64,000 nucleotides of DNA from assembly GCF_019904155.1 (NCBI RefSeq), contig NZ_JAHCMB010000168.1, positions 371-64,370 on the forward strand, in the 5' to 3' direction. Shown piece after piece: positions 33,595-41,672 of this stretch. Both the position numbers and the translations under genes were made by a program. This DNA comes from Paenibacillus sinensis (lineage in GTDB: Bacteria > Bacillota > Bacilli > Paenibacillales > Paenibacillaceae). How positions within the stretch are numbered: position 1 is the first letter of the stretch; each line of letters begins with the position of its first letter. A model generated the notes under the pieces. The model did not search any database and was not told the DNA's origin. It saw only the letters and a list, made by a program, of their open reading frames with translations.

Positions 33595-33900
33595 CAATTG
33601 GATAATTCACAAAGGCGTGGAAGGACAGAAGTAGCAGGGAATCCCGTTTCATCAGAGAGCCGGTGGAAGGTGCGAACCGGTGGCGGAGCTCTAGCGAATT
33701 ACGGTCCGGAGCCGTCCGGGGGAACAATGGGGAGCGCTGCTTCTCCAACTAGTAGTCCGGCACCGGGATGAACATTCCCGTTATGGCAATGAAGTGAAAA
33801 CTGTGCAGGCTGACTATACATAGTTGGGCCGATGGTTTTAATTAGGGTGGTACCGCGAGTCTCTTTCTCGTCCCTTGGGATGCGAAAGAGGCTTTTTTGC
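33595..33900 (+). ncRNA. T-box leader RNA for tyrosyl-tRNA synthetase
   Basis: The 14-base core AGGGTGGTACCGCG stands at 33844-33857, followed by a terminator: the arm from 33859 pairs with the arm ending GCGAAAGAGGC near 33892, then TTTTTT. Upstream lies a long stem I region with the AGTA bulge type segment near its base (about 33633). A TAC at 33700-33702 is a plausible tyrosine specifier, in keeping with the gene below. Uncharged tRNA-Tyr would pair with the specifier and T-box and favour the antiterminator. The exact specifier needs folding. Confidence 0.93.
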
Positions 33901-33964
33901 GTGAATTTGCATGTATGATGTAGATCCAGAGATGCAAGAAACAGAAGAGAAGGGGTTGCCGAAG

Positions 33965-35218
33965 ATGAAATGGGAAGAATTGTTGCCGGAGCAGCAGCAT
34001 GAAGTCGAACGCCAACTGGAGATTATCTCACGCGGTGTCGTGGAGATTGTGCCGGAAGAGGAATTGAAACGTAAAATTATGAAATCGGTCGTGACGGGGA
34101 CGCCGCTGAACGTGAAGCTTGGTCTCGATCCTTCCGCTCCCGACATTCATGTGGGACATACGGTTGTCATGCACAAGCTGCGCCAGTTCCAGGAGCTGGG
34201 CCATCAGGTTCAGCTTATTATCGGGGACTTCACGGGCCGGATTGGCGATCCGACGGGCAAATCGGAGACGCGCAAGCAGCTGACTGAAGAAGATGTGAAA
34301 CGCAATGCGGAGACATACAAGAAGCAGCTTCATAAAATTCTGGACCCGGAGAAGACAAAGGTCTTCTACAATTCCGAGTGGCTCGGTCCGATGAACTTTG
34401 CCGATGTGGTGGGTCTGGCTGCCAAGGTGACGGTGGCCCGCATGCTCGAACGCGACGATTTCACCAAGCGCTACCAGAACGGCCTGCCGATCAGCATTCA
34501 TGAATTCTTCTACCCGCTGATGCAGGGCATGGACTCCGTGGCGCTTAAGACAGACGTGGAGCTCGGCGGTACAGACCAGAAGTTCAATCTACTGATGGGA
34601 CGGACCCTTCAGAAGGAATACGGTGTCGATACGCAGGCCGCCATCATGACCCCGCTGCTTGAAGGTCTGGACGGCGTTCAGAAGATGAGCAAGAGCCTGG
34701 GCAATTACATCGGTATCGATGAGGAGCCGAACGAAATCTACGGTAAGGCGATGTCGGTTCCCGACGAGCTTATGCTGAAATACTACTCGCTGGCCACCGA
34801 TATTACCAACGAAGGCTTGAAGGAGCTTGAGGAAGGCCTGGCTTCCGGTGCGGTTCACCCGCGTGACGCCAAAATGCGGCTGGCGCATACCTTCGTCAGA
34901 ATGTATCATGGCCAGGAAGCTGCGGATGCCGCAGAGCAGCATTTCATTACGGTATTCCAGCAGCGGGCGCTGCCGGAGGATGTGGAAACGATCGCGATTC
35001 CGGCCGGGGAGCTGACGGACGGAGCCATCCGCCTGACCAGGCTGCTGCAGGTCATCGGATTTGCGGCTTCGGGCGGTGAAGCCAAGCGCAGCATCCAGCA
35101 GGGAGCGGTCAAGCTGAACGAGGAGAAGCTGACCGATCCCAACGCGGATATCACGCCGCAGGATGGGGATATCATCCAGGTCGGCAAGCGGAAATTCGCG
35201 AAGCTCACACTGAGCTGA
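33965..35218 (+). CDS. tyrS: tyrosyl-tRNA synthetase (TyrZ-type sequence)
   Basis: Class I synthetase of 417 residues that charges tRNA-Tyr. HIGH-type motif HVGH (62-65), LIIGDFTGRIGDPTGKSETR, DVELGGTDQKFNLLMGR and KMSKSLGNY are present, and an S4-like RNA-binding domain forms the C-terminus (GGEAKRSIQQGAVKLNEEK). The HVGHTVVMHKLRQFQELGHQ segment belongs to the TyrZ branch rather than the E. coli-like TyrS branch; Bacillus carries both. The ATG at 33965 fits a GAAGGGG site and the family length. An ATG at 33911 lies too close behind the terminator. Controlled by the T-box upstream. Confidence 0.94.
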   Translation: MKWEELLPEQQHEVERQLEIISRGVVEIVPEEELKRKIMKSVVTGTPLNVKLGLDPSAPDIHVGHTVVMHKLRQFQELGHQVQLIIGDFTGRIGDPTGKSETRKQLTEEDVKRNAETYKKQLHKILDPEKTKVFYNSEWLGPMNFADVVGLAAKVTVARMLERDDFTKRYQNGLPISIHEFFYPLMQGMDSVALKTDVELGGTDQKFNLLMGRTLQKEYGVDTQAAIMTPLLEGLDGVQKMSKSLGNYIGIDEEPNEIYGKAMSVPDELMLKYYSLATDITNEGLKELEEGLASGAVHPRDAKMRLAHTFVRMYHGQEAADAAEQHFITVFQQRALPEDVETIAIPAGELTDGAIRLTRLLQVIGFAASGGEAKRSIQQGAVKLNEEKLTDPNADITPQDGDIIQVGKRKFAKLTLS

Positions 35219-35257
35219 GAACCTTGGCTTGATATGAGATTGATGCATACAAATCAT

Positions 35258-35292
35258 AACGGCAGGCCTTTTATCGAGGGCCTGCCGTTCTT
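35258..35292 (+). terminator. terminator after tyrS
   Basis: AACGGCAGGCC and GGCCTGCCGTT form an 11-bp stem followed by CTTGTC, a weak tail. Confidence 0.75.
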
Positions 35293-35355
35293 GTCATTTG
35301 GAGCTGTAAGTATAATAGAGAGGACTGCACCATGTGATCCCCGTTTAACGAACAA

Positions 35356-35383
35356 GAAGCCTCCGGAATGAACCGGAGGCTTC
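35356..35383 (-). terminator. terminator after rpsD
   Basis: GAAGCCTCCGG and CCGGAGGCTTC (11 bp) followed on the minus strand by TTGTTCG. It lies 25 bases beyond the rpsD stop. Confidence 0.82.
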
Positions 35384-35407
35384 TGTATAAGCAATGGTAA
35401 CGTAAGA

Positions 35408-36007
35408 TTAACGGTTGTAGAATTCGACGATTTGCTTCTCGTCGATGTCCTGGGAGAGCTCGGCGCGTTCCGGCAGACGGATGAACTTGCCTTCCACTGC
35501 GGAATCGGAGTATTCCAGGTATGCCGGCAGATGTGTACGGTTAGCCAAAGCTTCCTTGATGGAAGTCAGGGCACGGCTTCTTTCGCGAAGGCCGATTACA
35601 TCGCCTGTGCTTACACGATAGGAAGCGATGTCGACTTTCTTGCCGTTAACGGTAACATGTCCGTGGGAAACCAATTGACGAGCGCCAGCGCGGGAGTTAG
35701 CGAATCCCAGACGGTATACAAGGTTGTCCAGACGGCTTTCAAGCAGGAACATGAAGTTCTCGCCCGCGATACCTTGCATGCCATGCGCTTTGTGGAACAG
35801 AGTGCGGAACTGTTTCTCGCCCAAACCGTACATATGACGAAGCTTCTGCTTCTCGAGCAGCTGCATGCCATAGTTGCTAACCTTTCTGCGTTGGTTAGCG
35901 CCGTGTTGTCCAGGAGGGAAAGGGCGCTTCAGGTCTTTGCCTGTTCCGCTCAGGGAGATGCCCAGACGGCGGCTGAGTTTGAATTTAGGTCCGGTGTAAC
36001 GTGCCAT
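35408..36007 (-). CDS. rpsD: 30S ribosomal protein S4
   Basis: Primary 16S rRNA-binding protein that starts assembly of the 30S body. The 199-residue length and [48 protein letters not shown] and the S4 RNA-binding domain ([28 protein letters not shown]) leave no doubt. The zinc-binding cysteines of some S4 proteins are absent (C-minus form). It is a stand-alone gene with a roughly 190-base structured leader, as in Bacillus, where S4 represses its own translation. Ribosome site AAAGGAG. Confidence 0.98.
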   Translation of the reverse strand: MARYTGPKFKLSRRLGISLSGTGKDLKRPFPPGQHGANQRRKVSNYGMQLLEKQKLRHMYGLGEKQFRTLFHKAHGMQGIAGENFMFLLESRLDNLVYRLGFANSRAGARQLVSHGHVTVNGKKVDIASYRVSTGDVIGLRERSRALTSIKEALANRTHLPAYLEYSDSAVEGKFIRLPERAELSQDIDEKQIVEFYNR

Positions 36008-36196
36008 GTTATAGTAGACTCCTTTTTAATTGTAATTTCAGCAGGGCTCTATTTGCGCCGCTGTTCGTTAGAAGCGGTTCGCCTTATGGCTCCGCACTGC
36101 AAGGGAAAGTTCAGCCGCTGCCCCTTGCAGACGAAAAGCGTGAGGGTGACACAATGTTACGCCCAATTGGAAGACTTGTTACAGTCTTGTTCAACA
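36008..36196 (-). promoter_or_regulatory. rpsD leader, probable S4 autoregulation element
   Basis: The minus-strand leader contains a 9-bp stem (CTGCAAGGG/CCCTTGCAG, 36097-36130) and a further pairing region (CCGCT...AGCGG, about 36050-36080) before the ribosome site. Firmicute rpsD leaders carry an S4-binding pseudoknot; position and length agree, but I did not fold it. The rest of the gap to 36395 holds only the rpsD promoter and AT-rich sequence. Confidence 0.55.
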
Positions 36197-36202
36197 ATAA
36201 AT

Positions 36203-36230
36203 TTTATATGAAATAGCCTATCCAAGTCAA
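36203..36230 (-). promoter_or_regulatory. sigma-A promoter of rpsD
   Basis: Minus strand: TTGACT (36230-36225), a 16-base spacer, TATAAA (36208-36203). It places the start point near 36196, giving the 190-base leader. Confidence 0.65.
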
Positions 36231-36395
36231 GCCTGCTTTCAGAACTTTATGATTTATTTAACTTTTAGTTCTTTTGACCTAAAAAATATCTGTTTACAGC
36301 CGAAAAAATGATGCAATGGAAACGGAAAGAGAGTAAAATAGTGTTAATTGCTGGAGCAGCGGATTACATTCAGGATGAAAAGGAGACCCGTCTTT

Positions 36396-38390
36396 ATGTC
36401 AGAGCAGGAAGCTAACGGCACTAAAGATAGCCATGCGCTGATACGCAATATCAAGATGCCGGGCAGGAACTCCAAGGATCCTGCGGCATGGCTCAAACAA
36501 CTGGATATCAACAGGCATGACTTTCCTTATATCTCCGCCATGATTACGGACAGTTTTCACGAATGGACGGAGAAAGGAGCGGGTCTTGCTTTTGCGGGAG
36601 CCTGGGACTGGTGTGTCTTTAACTTTGAAGGCAAATGGCTCGCGGGAAAGAAAGAAACTGACGAGCTGAAATCTCCGCTGTGGGAGCAGGTCGTCAACGT
36701 CAGTCTGACATCTTCGAGGGACTGCATGCTCCAGATCGAAGAGAACGGCAGAGAGACAGCTTATTTGGCTGTGCCGCTGAAGACCCGTTCAGACGGGGAA
36801 GTATACGCGCTGTTAGGCTGCAAAATGCCGGCGGGCGACATGCTTAAGGGAGGACGCTATGCGGCCGAGGCCATGGCCCTTCACTACATCACCTGCTTCT
36901 ACAGGCAGATGGAGCATCTCTTCGTTGAGGACCTGACCGCGGTCCATCACCATGCCGAGCGGGAGAGCGGACGGCGTTCCCTGCTCTTCCAGATCGTGCA
37001 GCGCATGCACGACAATATCGATGTGGATGCCGTTCTCACCGAGGTAATCGAGAGCATCGCAGCTATGTATCCCGGTGCCAAACTTACGCTGTATATGTCG
37101 CAGGATCACCACAGTTCCCTTCCACAGGTGATGCCAGTGCCGCAGAAATGGGACAGGGAAGATGTCCGGGAGAAGGCGTTCAAGGACGGTTCCGTAGCGA
37201 TGAAGACTCATGATGACCAGCCTCTCGTCGAAATCGGTTTGCCGCTTGGCGGCAAGCAAGGTGTATACGGAGTGTTTCATCTTGTCATGCATAACCCGGA
37301 AGATCCGGACACGGACCTGTCCTTTCTGTCCATGGTGGCCGGGACGGCGGGCACGGCGTTCGAGAACGCGAAGCTGTACGATAGATCCAATCAGCTGATC
37401 CGGGAGCTGAGAATGAGCAACGAGCTGACCCAGCGTCTGAACCAGAGCCTGCAGCTCGGCGAGACGTTCGAAGCCGCCTTTGAAGAGCTTCTGGGGATGT
37501 TCGAAGCGGATTACTGCTGCATACTCCACTACAACGAGGAGAAGCAGGGACTTGAAGCAGTGGCCTGCAATCATCCGTCGCTGATCGGCGAGATCATCGA
37601 AGTGGGACGCGGGGTAGGCGGAAGAGTGTTCTCCTCCGGCGAACCCGTCATTATGTCCGATTATCCGGATCAGGGCGGAATCCGGTCGAAGCTGATGGAT
37701 TTCACCGAGTCGCAATCCCTTATTGCAACGCCGATTAGCGTCGGCGGCGAAGCACGGGGCGTTATCATGCTGACCCACCGGGAGCCGCGTTTTTTCTCGT
37801 ACGATCATTTCAAGCTGCTGCAGTCGCTGGCCGGACACATCGGCCTTGCCGTTGGCAATGCCCTTCTTCACGCCGAAGTCCACAGGCTGGCTAACCGGGA
37901 TTCCCTGACAGGACTGTACGCCAGACATTTTCTGGACCAGTCCATCAAGGAGAAGCAGACCGGCGATTATTGCGGTACGCTTGTCGTCGTGGACATTGAC
38001 TACTTCAAGCAGGTCAATGATACATATGGTCATCAGAAGGGCGATCTCATTCTGCGGCAGGTCAGCGACATCGTCCGGCTATCCATCCGTCAGGGCGATC
38101 TGGCGGCGAGATGGGGCGGAGAGGAGCTGGCGATCTATCTGCCGCAGCTCTCGTCGGAGCAGGCGTTCCATGTAGCGGAACGGATTCGGGTTCGGGTCCA
38201 GAAGGAGACAGATCCGGAAGTAACCGTGTCCTGCGGAATCGCGGAATGGAATTGGAACGACCAGCACCTCGCCAGCGTCGACTCCCTGTTCTACAGAGCG
38301 GATATGGCGCTCTATGAGGCCAAGAACAACGGCCGCAACCAGGTGGTTGTGGACAAGGGAACCGAGGAGAAGGCCGGGAAGCAGGGGTAA
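36396..38390 (+). CDS. GAF-containing diguanylate cyclase
   Basis: A 664-residue cytoplasmic protein. The N-terminal about 170 residues are not recognised. A first GAF-like domain (about 200-340, NIDVDAVLTEVIESIAAMYP) and a second (about 365-500, TFEAAFEELLGMFEADYCCI) are followed by a GGDEF domain in active form (RWGGEELAIYLP; DSLTGLYARHFLD; VVDIDYFKQVND). It should make cyclic di-GMP under control of a GAF-sensed signal. No membrane segment is present. The ATG at 36396 is preferred because AAAAGGAG lies 10 bases upstream; the frame is open to 36348. An inhibitory RxxD site is not evident. Confidence 0.88.
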   Translation: MSEQEANGTKDSHALIRNIKMPGRNSKDPAAWLKQLDINRHDFPYISAMITDSFHEWTEKGAGLAFAGAWDWCVFNFEGKWLAGKKETDELKSPLWEQVVNVSLTSSRDCMLQIEENGRETAYLAVPLKTRSDGEVYALLGCKMPAGDMLKGGRYAAEAMALHYITCFYRQMEHLFVEDLTAVHHHAERESGRRSLLFQIVQRMHDNIDVDAVLTEVIESIAAMYPGAKLTLYMSQDHHSSLPQVMPVPQKWDREDVREKAFKDGSVAMKTHDDQPLVEIGLPLGGKQGVYGVFHLVMHNPEDPDTDLSFLSMVAGTAGTAFENAKLYDRSNQLIRELRMSNELTQRLNQSLQLGETFEAAFEELLGMFEADYCCILHYNEEKQGLEAVACNHPSLIGEIIEVGRGVGGRVFSSGEPVIMSDYPDQGGIRSKLMDFTESQSLIATPISVGGEARGVIMLTHREPRFFSYDHFKLLQSLAGHIGLAVGNALLHAEVHRLANRDSLTGLYARHFLDQSIKEKQTGDYCGTLVVVDIDYFKQVNDTYGHQKGDLILRQVSDIVRLSIRQGDLAARWGGEELAIYLPQLSSEQAFHVAERIRVRVQKETDPEVTVSCGIAEWNWNDQHLASVDSLFYRADMALYEAKNNGRNQVVVDKGTEEKAGKQG

Positions 38391-38464
38391 AGCCGTTAAT
38401 GCTTCGCATAGACGGGGATGTAGGCTGAGCTAGCCCGAAATTCATTCGGTTATAACAATGATCA

Positions 38465-38499
38465 AGCCCTTCGCCGGGATCGCGGCGGAGGGCTATTTT
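38465..38499 (+). terminator. terminator after the cyclase gene
   Basis: AGCCCTTCGCCG and CGGCGGAGGGCT form a near-perfect 12-bp stem, followed by ATTTTG. Confidence 0.8.
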
Positions 38500-38605
38500 G
38501 ACTGCAAACATTACGCCGTATAAGGCTCTCAAAACGCTCTTGGTATAAGCCTGCGGAACGGGGACACGATATCAAGTATGATAAGCGAGGAAGAAAGAGG
38601 CGCTG

Positions 38606-39448
38606 ATGACGATGGGATATGCACTCGCAAGAAAAGGGTTGACGGGACTGATAGCCCTGGGCTGCTTCATGACTGCGGGCTGCACGGGAGCGGGTGAAAG
38701 ACCGGCTCCAGAGCAGCTGGGACTTGCACTGTCCGGGATAACTGGGACTGATGGGGTGAATTTTGAAGGAGAGGCCGCCCTTACGGTTAACGGGGCTCAA
38801 AAGAAGGATGCTACACTCTATTATGGAGGGGAGCTGAAAGACCATAATTCGCTCTCGCTGTACACGCTGCCTTCAGGCGCTGTCCGGTCGCCGAAACCGG
38901 AGACGTTAAGCGCCGGAGAAGCCGCCACTGCTTTTTACAGCAAAATGGTCAAAGAGAAAGGGGGCTGGATTGGAGCAGAGAGCATGGAATCGCAGGAGCC
39001 GCTCCCGCTTCCCGGCATGAATCCCCTCTCTCAGCTTGAAGATTTGGACAGTCTGGACAAGACTGTGACGCGGGAGGAAGGCGCGGCCCGGGGAACGGTC
39101 CTGCTGCGGGTTGAGCTCACTCCAGAGGCAGGGCTTCGCCAGCTCTCCCGGGAACTGGAAGAGAATATGACACCGCTTCGCAATGTTTCCGAGGAAGCAA
39201 AGGGAGCGGCGTACCATGCCGAGTCCGTAACCGCCCGCCTGGCAGAGCTCTGGGACCACGAGAACGGCGAGCTGCAGCGCAGGCTGAAAAAGGCGGAGGT
39301 GAAGACTGTCTATTATCTGAAGGTGGATACGAGGCGCAATCTTCCTAAAACGCTTACCCGTCAGCGGACGGTCCGTTATTTAACGCCGGAGGGGAAATCA
39401 CGCCAGGAGATGACGGTCATGCGCGTCGATTTTTACGGATATCGGTAG
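38606..39448 (+). CDS. putative lipoprotein, unknown family
   Basis: A 280-residue product with a lipoprotein signal (FMTAGC, Cys26). The mature part contains a beta-rich segment GVNFEGEAALTVNGAQKKDATLYYGGELKDH, a Pro/Leu-rich middle, and an acidic helical region (PEAGLRQLSRELEENM). The two-part layout resembles outer-surface lipoproteins that bind the envelope or sense it, but I recognise no domain. AAAGAGGCGCTG precedes the ATG. The gene stands alone between terminated units. Confidence 0.75.
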   Translation: MTMGYALARKGLTGLIALGCFMTAGCTGAGERPAPEQLGLALSGITGTDGVNFEGEAALTVNGAQKKDATLYYGGELKDHNSLSLYTLPSGAVRSPKPETLSAGEAATAFYSKMVKEKGGWIGAESMESQEPLPLPGMNPLSQLEDLDSLDKTVTREEGAARGTVLLRVELTPEAGLRQLSRELEENMTPLRNVSEEAKGAAYHAESVTARLAELWDHENGELQRRLKKAEVKTVYYLKVDTRRNLPKTLTRQRTVRYLTPEGKSRQEMTVMRVDFYGYR

Positions 39449-39464
39449 ATAATGGGACTGCGCC

Positions 39465-39492
39465 TTGCGTATCCCTGCCGGAATGCTACAAT
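39465..39492 (+). promoter_or_regulatory. sigma-A promoter of the M29 gene
   Basis: TTGCGT (39465-39470), a 16-base spacer and TACAAT (39487-39492) preceded by TGC, an extended -10. Confidence 0.55.
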
Positions 39493-39557
39493 ATATAGGC
39501 ATGTGGAAATATTTGCGTGCAGGATAATGCTTAAGCACAAGGAAGGAAGTTGTAGGT

Positions 39558-40673
39558 ATGAGAGATCCCCGAATTCAGAAACTGGCCCAAAATCTGGTGG
39601 GCTACTCCGTCGATGTTCAGCCCGGCGAGAATGTGCTGGTTGAGATGATCGGCAGCGAGCGGGATTTGCTGAAGGCCGTTGTGGAAGAGATCGGCAAGGC
39701 AGGAGGGAATGCGTTCGTTCAGCTCACCGATCGTACAGTGCTGCGAAGCATGCTGCTGAGCGCTACAGAAGAGAGCCTGAGAACCTGGGCCGAGATCGAT
39801 TTGAACCGGATGAAGCAGATGCAGGGCTATATCGGCATCCGCTCTAGCGATAATGTTAACGATTTGTCAGACGTGCCGGAAGAGAAAATGCGGCTGTACA
39901 ACTCGCTGTATTCCCACCCCGTACATAGCGAACAGCGCGTCAAGCATACGAAATGGGTCATTCTGCGTTACCCGAACCCGAGCATGGCCCAACTCGCCAA
40001 TACGAGCACGGAAGCTTTTGAGGATTTCTACTTCGAAGTATGCAATCTGGATTATGCGAAAATGGACAAAGCGCAGGACCCGCTTGCGGATCTTATGAAG
40101 AAGACCGACAGAGTGCGGATCACGGGACCGGGAACGGACCTCACCTTCTCCATCAAGGGGATCGGCGCCGAGAAATGCTCCGGCCAGGCGAATATTCCGG
40201 ACGGCGAGGTATACAGCGCGCCTGTGCGCGATTCTGTTAACGGCACTATCAGCTATAATGCGGCCACGCTCTATAACGGCATTACGTTTGAAAATATTAA
40301 ATTCCGCTTCGAGAACGGCAAAATTGTTGAAGCAACCAGCAACGACACCGCACGCCTCAACGAAATTCTCGATTCCGATGAAGGCGCGCGCTATATCGGA
40401 GAATTCGCAATTGGCTTTAATCCCTATATTCTGCATCCGATGAAGGATATTCTGTTTGACGAGAAGATCGCGGGAAGCCTGCATTTCACGCCAGGTCAGG
40501 CCTATGATGTAACGGATAACGGCAATCGTTCCTCTATCCATTGGGACCTTGTGCTGATCCAGCGTCCTGAGTATGGCGGCGGCGAAATCTATTTTGACGA
40601 CAGACTGATTCGCAAGGACGGAATCTTTGTAATTCCGGAGCTGGAAGCTCTCAATCCCGAGAATTTGAAATAG
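39558..40673 (+). CDS. M29-family aminopeptidase (AmpS/PepS-like)
   Basis: A cytoplasmic dimetal peptidase of 371 residues. Family marks are LAQNLVGYSVDVQPGENVLVE at the N-terminus, ANIPDGEVYSAPVRDSVNG with the metal Glu, YIGEFAIGFNP with a second Glu, and SLHFTPGQAYD, then SSIHWDLV, with the metal-binding His and Asp. It trims N-terminal residues from peptides. B. subtilis AmpS has about 410 residues; this one lacks part of the N-terminus or a loop but keeps every metal ligand. GAAGGAAG lies before the ATG. Monocistronic under the promoter just upstream. Confidence 0.9.
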   Translation: MRDPRIQKLAQNLVGYSVDVQPGENVLVEMIGSERDLLKAVVEEIGKAGGNAFVQLTDRTVLRSMLLSATEESLRTWAEIDLNRMKQMQGYIGIRSSDNVNDLSDVPEEKMRLYNSLYSHPVHSEQRVKHTKWVILRYPNPSMAQLANTSTEAFEDFYFEVCNLDYAKMDKAQDPLADLMKKTDRVRITGPGTDLTFSIKGIGAEKCSGQANIPDGEVYSAPVRDSVNGTISYNAATLYNGITFENIKFRFENGKIVEATSNDTARLNEILDSDEGARYIGEFAIGFNPYILHPMKDILFDEKIAGSLHFTPGQAYDVTDNGNRSSIHWDLVLIQRPEYGGGEIYFDDRLIRKDGIFVIPELEALNPENLK

Positions 40674-40696
40674 TTGGAATGCTGTCAGATAAATCC

Positions 40697-40725
40697 TTGC
40701 ACCGGTAAGCGGATTCAATTATCAT
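40697..40725 (+). promoter_or_regulatory. sigma-A promoter of the HPr-like gene
   Basis: TTGCAC, a 17-base spacer and TATCAT (40720-40725). An inverted repeat ATCAT-N4-ATGAT overlaps the -10 (40721-40734). Hexamers and spacing are the same as for ccpA. Confidence 0.6.
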
Positions 40726-40781
40726 GGAAATGATCATACAACATATACTTGAACCTAAAATCAGTTGCGGAGGGATCCCCT

Positions 40782-41033
40782 ATGTCCACCAACAGTAACA
40801 ATGCAGCAATCGTGGAAATCGCTCAAACAGCCAGCAAATTCGCTTCCTCAATCGTACTTCAGGCAGACAATAAGTACATTGATGTCAAGAGCATTCTCGG
40901 TCTGTTCACTACGCTTGTGTCGAGTCAAACGTATGAACTGCATGTTCATGGCAGCGACGCTGAAGAAGCCAAGAAAGCGATGAGTGAAGTGTTCGGCAAG
41001 TACAACCTTAAATTCACCGTGATTCCAAAGTAA
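40782..41033 (+). CDS. HPr-like protein without the phospho-histidine
   Basis: An 83-residue HPr-fold protein. Aligned without gaps to B. subtilis HPr, IAQTASKFASSIVL falls on LVQTASKYDADVNL, and VKSILGLF on LKSIMGVM, so Ser37 takes the place of the regulatory Ser46. The segment that should hold GIHARPA is NNAAIVE, so His15 becomes Asn6 and the phosphocarrier reaction is impossible. Crh proteins also lack the His (Gln there) and act as CcpA co-repressors. The first strand of HPr is missing at the N-terminus, while the C-terminus has an extra strand-like LKFTVIPK. The ATG at 40782 follows CGGAGGG; a longer frame to 40749 lacks a site. Terminator 18 bases after the stop. Confidence 0.85.
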   Translation: MSTNSNNAAIVEIAQTASKFASSIVLQADNKYIDVKSILGLFTTLVSSQTYELHVHGSDAEEAKKAMSEVFGKYNLKFTVIPK

Positions 41034-41050
41034 CCCAATCTTCACACCGG

Positions 41051-41080
41051 ACGCTCTGCCTTCAGGCAGGGCGTTTCTTC
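41051..41080 (+). terminator. terminator after the HPr-like gene
   Basis: ACGCTCTGCC and GGCAGGGCGT (one mismatch-like G-U) around TTCA, followed by TTCTTC. Confidence 0.75.
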
Positions 41081-41211
41081 ATAGGGTCTGGATCTAGCAA
41101 TCCGCCAATGCTCCATGCATGAACTGTATTCTTGTATTGGCGGGAAATTTCGACTAATATAAAACTAACAGCCTTTTTGGAATGATATTTTGGACATGGG
41201 GGGGAAGATGC

Positions 41212-41505
41212 ATGACTTCGTCTGAATTGCAGGACCGGATGAATATCTTGGCCGTTACTCTTTTGCAGGAAGATGCCGATAAAATTCAAAAGCTCATCGA
41301 AGTGCAGATGGAGAATCTGGCGACACGCTACTGCCCTCTCTATGAGGAAGTGCTGGATACACAAATGTATGGCTTCTCCAGGGAAGTCGATTTTGCCGTC
41401 CGGGCCGGGTTGTTGTCCGAGCTTGCAGGCAAGGAGATTGTAAGCAAGCTTGAGCGCGAGCTGGCTATTCTATATGAAGCACTGAACGAGAAGGCGAAGC
41501 AATAG
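41212..41505 (+). CDS. ylaN: YlaN family (UPF0358) protein
   Basis: A 97-residue helical protein that reads much like B. subtilis Yla[50 protein letters not shown]. YlaN has been reported to bind ferrous iron and to relieve Fur repression. In Bacillus it lies beside ftsW; here an FtsW-type gene is about 2 kb to the right, on the other strand. The ATG at 41212 follows GGGGGGAAG; the frame extends to 41182 without a site. Confidence 0.92.
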   Translation: MTSSELQDRMNILAVTLLQEDADKIQKLIEVQMENLATRYCPLYEEVLDTQMYGFSREVDFAVRAGLLSELAGKEIVSKLERELAILYEALNEKAKQ

Positions 41506-41597
41506 AGCAAGCGGTATGAAGGACAGGCGCTAAGTCTATCGCCGGATCGTGTTCTGCACGACCTGACGGCTACAGAAGATCTGCTTCATACCGACAG

Positions 41598-41632
41598 CAA
41601 AACCCCGTGCAGACCGGCTGCGCGGGGTTTTG
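41598..41632. terminator. bidirectional terminator ylaN / CAX
   Basis: AAAACCCCG pairs with CGGGGTTTT with an inner CAG/CTG; it lies between converging genes. Confidence 0.85.
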
Positions 41633-41672
41633 CTGTGTTAGTGCGCGATTTGTTTTTGAAAGAAAGACTGGA

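Noticed and set aside
33473..33748. N-terminal extension of PBP1A by 92 codons
   Set aside because: It would run backwards through the T-box leader and both promoters; AAAGGAGG and ATG at 33472 are clear.
40749..40781. Eleven-codon extension of the HPr-like protein that might restore the missing first strand
   Set aside because: The added residues (NLKSVAEGSP) do not resemble the HPr first strand or GIHARPA, and CGGAGGG sits inside the extension before the ATG at 40782.
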